Part shown: positions 60,349 through 64,000 of the stretch, piece by piece
Numbering within the stretch: the stretch's first letter is position 1
Layout of the letters: the number at the start of each line of letters is the position of its first letter
Assembly (NCBI GenBank): GCA_040754095.1
Contig: JBFMFO010000011.1
Span: 20,470-84,469 of the forward strand
DNA length: 64,000 nt
Source: QYQD01 sp040754095
GTDB taxonomy: Bacteria > Desulfobacterota > QYQD01
Reading direction: 5' to 3'
The notes under the pieces: generated by a model
Seen by the model: only the letters and a program-made list of their open reading frames with translations
Database searches by the model: none
Told to the model about the DNA's origin: nothing
Position numbers and translations under genes: made by a program

Positions 60349-61536
60349 ATGAAAACATACAACGTACCTGAGATCTCTGAAGGAATATACTGGGTGGGGA
60401 TAAGGGACTGGAACCGCAGGATCTTTGACGCCCTGATTCCACTTCCCCGGGGGACAACGTACAATGCTTATCTGGTGCGGGGAAAAGAAAAGACAGCGCT
60501 CATTGACACGGTGAATCCCGGATTCGAGGGAGAGCTTGAAGAAAAGATCGCGCAGGTAACAGGTGAAGCTCCGATAGATTACATCGTGATGAACCATGCC
60601 GAGCCGGACCATGCCGGGGCGATCCCGATTATGATGGAGTTGTATAAAGAAGTGCGGCTTATTACCACGGAGAAGGGCGCAAAAATGGCACAGATCTACT
60701 ATAAGGTGCCGGCAGAAAGGATAAAGGCGGTTAAAGACGGGGATACGATTGAACTCGGCGGCAAGACCCTGAAATTTGTCGAGGCGCCTTTTTTACACTG
60801 GCCGGAGACTATGTTTACATACCTTGCCGAGGATAAGATTCTTTTCTCCTGTGACTTTTTTGGGGCGCATACCGCCTTTGGGCTGTATGACAATGAAGTT
60901 GAAGACATACTGCCATTGGCCAAGAGATATTTCGGGGAGATCATGATGCCCTTTAGAAAGATGGGTCAAAAGGCTCTGGAAAAGATACAGGATTTAGAGA
61001 TCAAGGTCATTGCCCCCAGCCACGGCCCCATTTATAAAGACCCGGAAAAGATTCTGGAGGTTTACCGTAAATGGACGGCCGGAGAGACGAGGGAAAAGGC
61101 GATCATGGTTTATGTCAGTATGTGGAAATCTACCGAAGCGATGATAAAAACCATGGTGGAGACGCTCTTGGCCGAGGGTATTGAGGTGAGCCTGTATAAC
61201 GTTGTCAATTCGGATATCGGGGACATAGCCGGAGACTTGGTCGATGCGCGCGCCATTGTACTCGGCACACCGACCGTACTGGGAGGAATGCATCCGGTGG
61301 CCGCGCACGCTGCAAATCTGGTGAAGGCACTGCGGCCGCCGTTGAAATACGGGGTTGTCCTAAGTTCTTACGGCTGGGGCGGGGGAGCGCGCAGGCAGGC
61401 CCTGGAGGTATTAGGGCCGACAAAGATAGAGATAATCGATACCCTTGAGGTAAACGGTTCTCCGTCAGATGAGGATCATAAAAAAATAGTTGAGATAGGA
61501 AGGCAACTCTCCCTTAAAATTAAGGAAAATGGATAG
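60349..61536 (+). CDS. fprA: Flavodiiron protein, NO/O2 reductase
   Basis: A 395-residue protein: a metallo-beta-lactamase diiron domain (H83-x-E85-x-D87-H88 in NHAEPDHAG, H151, D170, H226) and a C-terminal flavodoxin domain (MVYVSMWKSTEAMIKTMVET, then VLGTPTVLGGMHP). All iron ligands are present. It reduces NO to N2O or O2 to water in the cytoplasm, taking electrons from rubredoxin or similar donors. ATG 60349 has gagg 8 nt upstream; an ATG at 60343 and a GTG at 60340 are closer to it. The third gene of the cluster, 12 bases from the cytochrome stop. Confidence 0.93.
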   Translation: MKTYNVPEISEGIYWVGIRDWNRRIFDALIPLPRGTTYNAYLVRGKEKTALIDTVNPGFEGELEEKIAQVTGEAPIDYIVMNHAEPDHAGAIPIMMELYKEVRLITTEKGAKMAQIYYKVPAERIKAVKDGDTIELGGKTLKFVEAPFLHWPETMFTYLAEDKILFSCDFFGAHTAFGLYDNEVEDILPLAKRYFGEIMMPFRKMGQKALEKIQDLEIKVIAPSHGPIYKDPEKILEVYRKWTAGETREKAIMVYVSMWKSTEAMIKTMVETLLAEGIEVSLYNVVNSDIGDIAGDLVDARAIVLGTPTVLGGMHPVAAHAANLVKALRPPLKYGVVLSSYGWGGGARRQALEVLGPTKIEIIDTLEVNGSPSDEDHKKIVEIGRQLSLKIKENG

Positions 61537-61620
61537 GTGATACAAAGACCGGATACACGTTCAGGTTGCAGGTAGTAGCGCTTAACCGGCTATGGACGGC
61601 TCAACGGCGTTCCGGCTTAC

Positions 61621-61726
61621 TATTACGACGGCATTTAAATACATGAATTTGCCAAATCCCCCCCATCCCCCCCTTTACTAAAGGGGGGTGAGGGGGGATT
61701 TAATCTGTTTAATTGCCATAGCAATA
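61621..61726. mobile_element. MITE-like palindromic element, copy 3
   Basis: Ends tattacgacggcatttaaa and the complement of tttaattgccatagcaata are imperfect inverted repeats. Their inner part (ggcaattaaa type) matches copy 1 at 6396-6491. The core has ccccccc and ggggggg runs. It stops 4 bp before the aggagg that serves the histidine kinase gene. Confidence 0.65.
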
Positions 61727-61730
61727 TGTT

Positions 61731-61736
61731 AGGAGG
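61731..61736 (+). promoter_or_regulatory. Ribosome binding site fixing a non-ATG start
   Basis: AGGAGG is followed after six bases by CTG at 61743. No ATG, GTG or TTG lies in frame near it; the next candidate, TTG at 61815, has no binding site. Together they suggest that the kinase begins at CTG. Confidence 0.6.
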
Positions 61737-61742
61737 CTTATC

Positions 61743-63305
61743 CTGAAAGAGAGTTGTAAGACAAAGGAACAACTCACAAATGAGCTGGCGCAACTGCGCA
61801 AAAGAATTGCTGAGTTGGAGGCGGCGGAGGGCAGGCCTGGGCGTGCGAAGAAGCCGTCAGGGACTAGCGAAGAGATTTTGGCGGGGATTATTGCCTCGAT
61901 AACAGACCACATGAGCATGATCGATGAAAATCACAACATTGTATGGGCAAACGAGGTCGCCAGGGAATTGTTCGGGCCTGATCTGTTCGGCAAGAAGTGT
62001 TACAAGGCCTATCATGGGTATAATAAACCCTGTGAACCGTGCGTGGCGCAAAGGTGTTTTGAGGATGGAAGGGTTCACGACCATGAAACGGAGGTCATCG
62101 GTGCCGGCGGGAGGAAGATGGCATTCTGGTGCGTGGCCGGTGTGGCGGCCCGGCACGAAGACGGCCGTCCCAGGTTAGTGGTGGAGATCTCCCGGAATAT
62201 TACCGGCCGGAAGCAGGTAGAGGAGGCGCTGCGGGAAAGCGAGGCGCGCTACCGTGCGGTCGTTGAGGATCAGGCCGAATTTATCTGCCGGTTCCTGCCG
62301 GATGGGACCCTTACCTTTGTCAATGAGGCCTACTGCCGGTATTTCGGCAAAAGCCGTGAGGAATTAATCGGCCGCAATTTTTTGTCGCTCATTCCCGAAG
62401 AGGATCGGGAAGGCGTCAAAAATCAATTTTCGTCTCTATCCCCGAAAAATCCCGTTGCCATGTACGAGCATCGTGTTATTGTACCAAACGGCAACATCCA
62501 TTGGCAGCAGTGGAATGACCGCGCCATATTGGACGAACAGGGGCGCATCGTTGAGTTTCAGTCGGTGGGACGCGACATTACCGAACGCATGGAAGCGGAA
62601 CAGCGGATTCGCGATTACCAGAAGCAGCTCGAGTCGTTAGCCATGGAATTATCGTTGGCCGAGGAGCGGGAGAGGCGGCGTATTGCCACGGATATACACG
62701 ATGATATAGGCCAGGCCCTGATCACTGCCAAACTTAAGCTGGAGATGCTGCAACAATCGGTCTCTTCCACCAAAACCGCGGACCGGTTGAACGAGATTAC
62801 CGCCCTTCTCCGCCAGGTGATTGAACGTGTGCGGTCGTTGACATTTGAACTCAGCCCCCCCATCCTTTATTCTTCAGGTCTTGAGGATGCGGTAGAGTGG
62901 CTTTGCGAGCGTATGCAACAGGAGCATGATATTCGATTCGAGTTTACGGGTGACGGCCAGCATATACCAATGAACGAGGACGCACGCGTCCTCCTCTTTA
63001 AGGTGGTGCGGGAACTGCTGACAAATATCGCCAGACATGCACAGGCGCAAAGGGCTTTGGTTTCCATCACAAGGGACGGCGATAATGTCCGAATCCACGT
63101 TCAAGACAACGGCATCGGTTTTGATGCCTCCCACGTCAACTCCTATCCGACCGGAGCTACCGGTTTCGGTCTCTTCAGCATTCGTGAGCGGCTGAAACAC
63201 CTGGGGGGACACTTGGAAATCCATTCCACGACCGGGAAGGGAACACGGGTTACCGTAATAGTCCCGGCAGCATGCCGGAAAGGGAGTGAAAGGCAAATAG
63301 ATTGA
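61743..63305 (+). CDS. PAS-PAS sensor histidine kinase of the NarX/HisKA_3 type
   Basis: 520 residues if the start is CTG 61743 (LKESCKTKEQLTNELAQLRK coiled coil); a TTG at 61815 would remove 24. PAS 1 is at about residues 40-150 (SMIDENHNIVWANEVARELF, with a CYKAYHG/PCEPC motif that may bind a metal or haem). PAS 2 is at about 165-280 (EDQAEFICRFLPDGTLTFVN). The HisKA_3 box is EERERRRIATDIHDDIGQAL with the acceptor His, followed by the HATPase VVRELLTNIARHAQAQ and QDNGIGFDAS. Soluble, with no transmembrane segment. The response regulator gene overlaps its stop, forming a pair. Confidence 0.85.
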   Translation: MKESCKTKEQLTNELAQLRKRIAELEAAEGRPGRAKKPSGTSEEILAGIIASITDHMSMIDENHNIVWANEVARELFGPDLFGKKCYKAYHGYNKPCEPCVAQRCFEDGRVHDHETEVIGAGGRKMAFWCVAGVAARHEDGRPRLVVEISRNITGRKQVEEALRESEARYRAVVEDQAEFICRFLPDGTLTFVNEAYCRYFGKSREELIGRNFLSLIPEEDREGVKNQFSSLSPKNPVAMYEHRVIVPNGNIHWQQWNDRAILDEQGRIVEFQSVGRDITERMEAEQRIRDYQKQLESLAMELSLAEERERRRIATDIHDDIGQALITAKLKLEMLQQSVSSTKTADRLNEITALLRQVIERVRSLTFELSPPILYSSGLEDAVEWLCERMQQEHDIRFEFTGDGQHIPMNEDARVLLFKVVRELLTNIARHAQAQRALVSITRDGDNVRIHVQDNGIGFDASHVNSYPTGATGFGLFSIRERLKHLGGHLEIHSTTGKGTRVTVIVPAACRKGSERQID

Positions 63306-63952
63306 TGAGTATAAAAATTCTCCTGGTTGATGACCATACTATCGTACGCGAAGGCATTCGCGCCCTGATCGAGAAACAGCCCGACATGGAGGTGCTCGGC
63401 GAGGCGGAAGACGGGAGGATAGCCGTGCGTCTGGCCAGGGAACTGCGGCCGGACGTGATCCTCATGGATGTAGCCATGCCTAATCTGAACGGCATCGAGG
63501 CCACCCGTCAGGTCATTAACGAGGCGCCGGACGTCAAGGTGCTGGCCTTGTCGATATATTCGGACCGGCGTTTTGTGCTCGACATCCTCAAGGCAGGGGC
63601 TTCGGGTTATCTATTAAAGGACTGCGCCTTCGCCGAACTTGTCCGGGCCGTTAGATGCGTAACAGACAACCAGACCTACCTGTCCCCCACCATAGCCCAT
63701 ATCGTGGTCAAGGATTACCTTCATAAGATGGCTGAAGTGGAATCTTCGATCTTTTCGGCCCTGACCAACCGGGAGCGCGAGGTGGCCCAGCTTATGGCAG
63801 AGGGTAAATCCACAAAGCAGATCGCCTCCGCCCTGCACGTGAGCACAAAGACGGTCGAGACCCATCGCCAGCGGACCATGAAAAAACTCAAAATCCACAG
63901 CGTGGCCGAACTGGTCAAGCTGGCCATCCGCGACGGCCTGATCTCTGCCTGA
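63305..63952 (+). CDS. NarL/FixJ-family response regulator
   Basis: A 215-residue protein. Receiver at residues 1-120, with acidic D9/D10 and phospho-acceptor D55 in LMDVAMPNLNG; LuxR-type HTH at about 150-212 (LTNREREVAQLMAEGKSTKQ, then VSTKTVETHRQR). It is the cognate partner of the histidine kinase just upstream; its ATG shares the A of that gene's TGA stop. A TTG three bases earlier is also open. The regulated genes are not visible; the neighbouring HAO-FprA cluster is one candidate (inference). Confidence 0.93.
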   Translation: MSIKILLVDDHTIVREGIRALIEKQPDMEVLGEAEDGRIAVRLARELRPDVILMDVAMPNLNGIEATRQVINEAPDVKVLALSIYSDRRFVLDILKAGASGYLLKDCAFAELVRAVRCVTDNQTYLSPTIAHIVVKDYLHKMAEVESSIFSALTNREREVAQLMAEGKSTKQIASALHVSTKTVETHRQRTMKKLKIHSVAELVKLAIRDGLISA

Positions 63953-64000
63953 ACTCTTCCTATGTATCTAATATTTTTGCTGATCGCAAATTCAGCCAAT

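Overview
The window looks like chromosomal DNA of a strictly anaerobic, Wood-Ljungdahl-type bacterium, most likely a deltaproteobacterial (Desulfobacterota-like) lineage. The signs are a corrinoid/iron-sulfur protein subunit next to the methyl-THF methyltransferase AcsE, a selenocysteine formate dehydrogenase fused to a GltD-like flavin module, an MvhD-like electron-transfer protein, many large histidine kinases, an octaheme cytochrome with a flavodiiron protein, and dense families of small palindromic intergenic repeats. The taxonomic call is inference; there is no rRNA or tRNA gene here.

Layout. 1-5.9 kb: carbonyl-branch C1 genes (acsC 3' end, acsE) and a 1372-residue formate dehydrogenase read through an in-frame TGA at 4214-4216, with a bacterial SECIS hairpin just after it. 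6.0-10.1 kb: accessory region with a BrnA-like antitoxin, a BrnT remnant cut by a MITE-like element, a methyltransferase, an LprI-like secreted protein, an orphan antitoxin-like gene and cysC. 10.5-14.5 kb: housekeeping genes (M28 peptidase, YggT, DivIVA-like, DUF167, SuhB, MreB). 14.8-22 kb: signalling (GAF protein, REC-HK-REC hybrid, GAF-PAS-HK) plus a U32 peptidase. 22.3-28.8 kb: sugar-nucleotide operon with galT, a DHH phosphoesterase and three different GlgC-type nucleotidyltransferases in a row. 29.1-45.4 kb: SbcCD followed by a defence block, namely a 1323-residue nuclease-like/STAND NTPase protein, a small zinc peptidase and a complete type I restriction-modification operon (hsdM-hsdS-rhuM-hsdR). 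45.7-57.4 kb: SpmA-SpmB fusion, MvhD-like protein, NifS, UPF0182, small hypothetical genes, a MinD-like ATPase, an FAD dehydrogenase and archaemetzincin. 57.8-61.5 kb: a Crp/Fnr regulator and a probable nitrosative-stress operon (two small Cys proteins, octaheme HAO-like cytochrome, FprA). 61.7-64 kb: a NarL-type two-component pair.

The most interesting parts are: (i) the defence block, whose type I R-M operon is bracketed by two same-orientation copies of a 115-bp REP-like element; two further copies of that element are nested inside other repeats here, so it has moved; (ii) the nitrosative-stress cluster, where a perfect 14-bp FNR-type palindrome sits exactly 41.5 bp upstream of the start inferred from a -10 box, ahead of two undescribed small cysteine proteins; (iii) a 165-170 bp repeat whose three copies show compensating stem changes, suggesting a structured molecule.

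All calls come from reading the sequence; no similarity search was run. Start codons were adjusted where a ribosome binding site argued for it, as stated in each entry.
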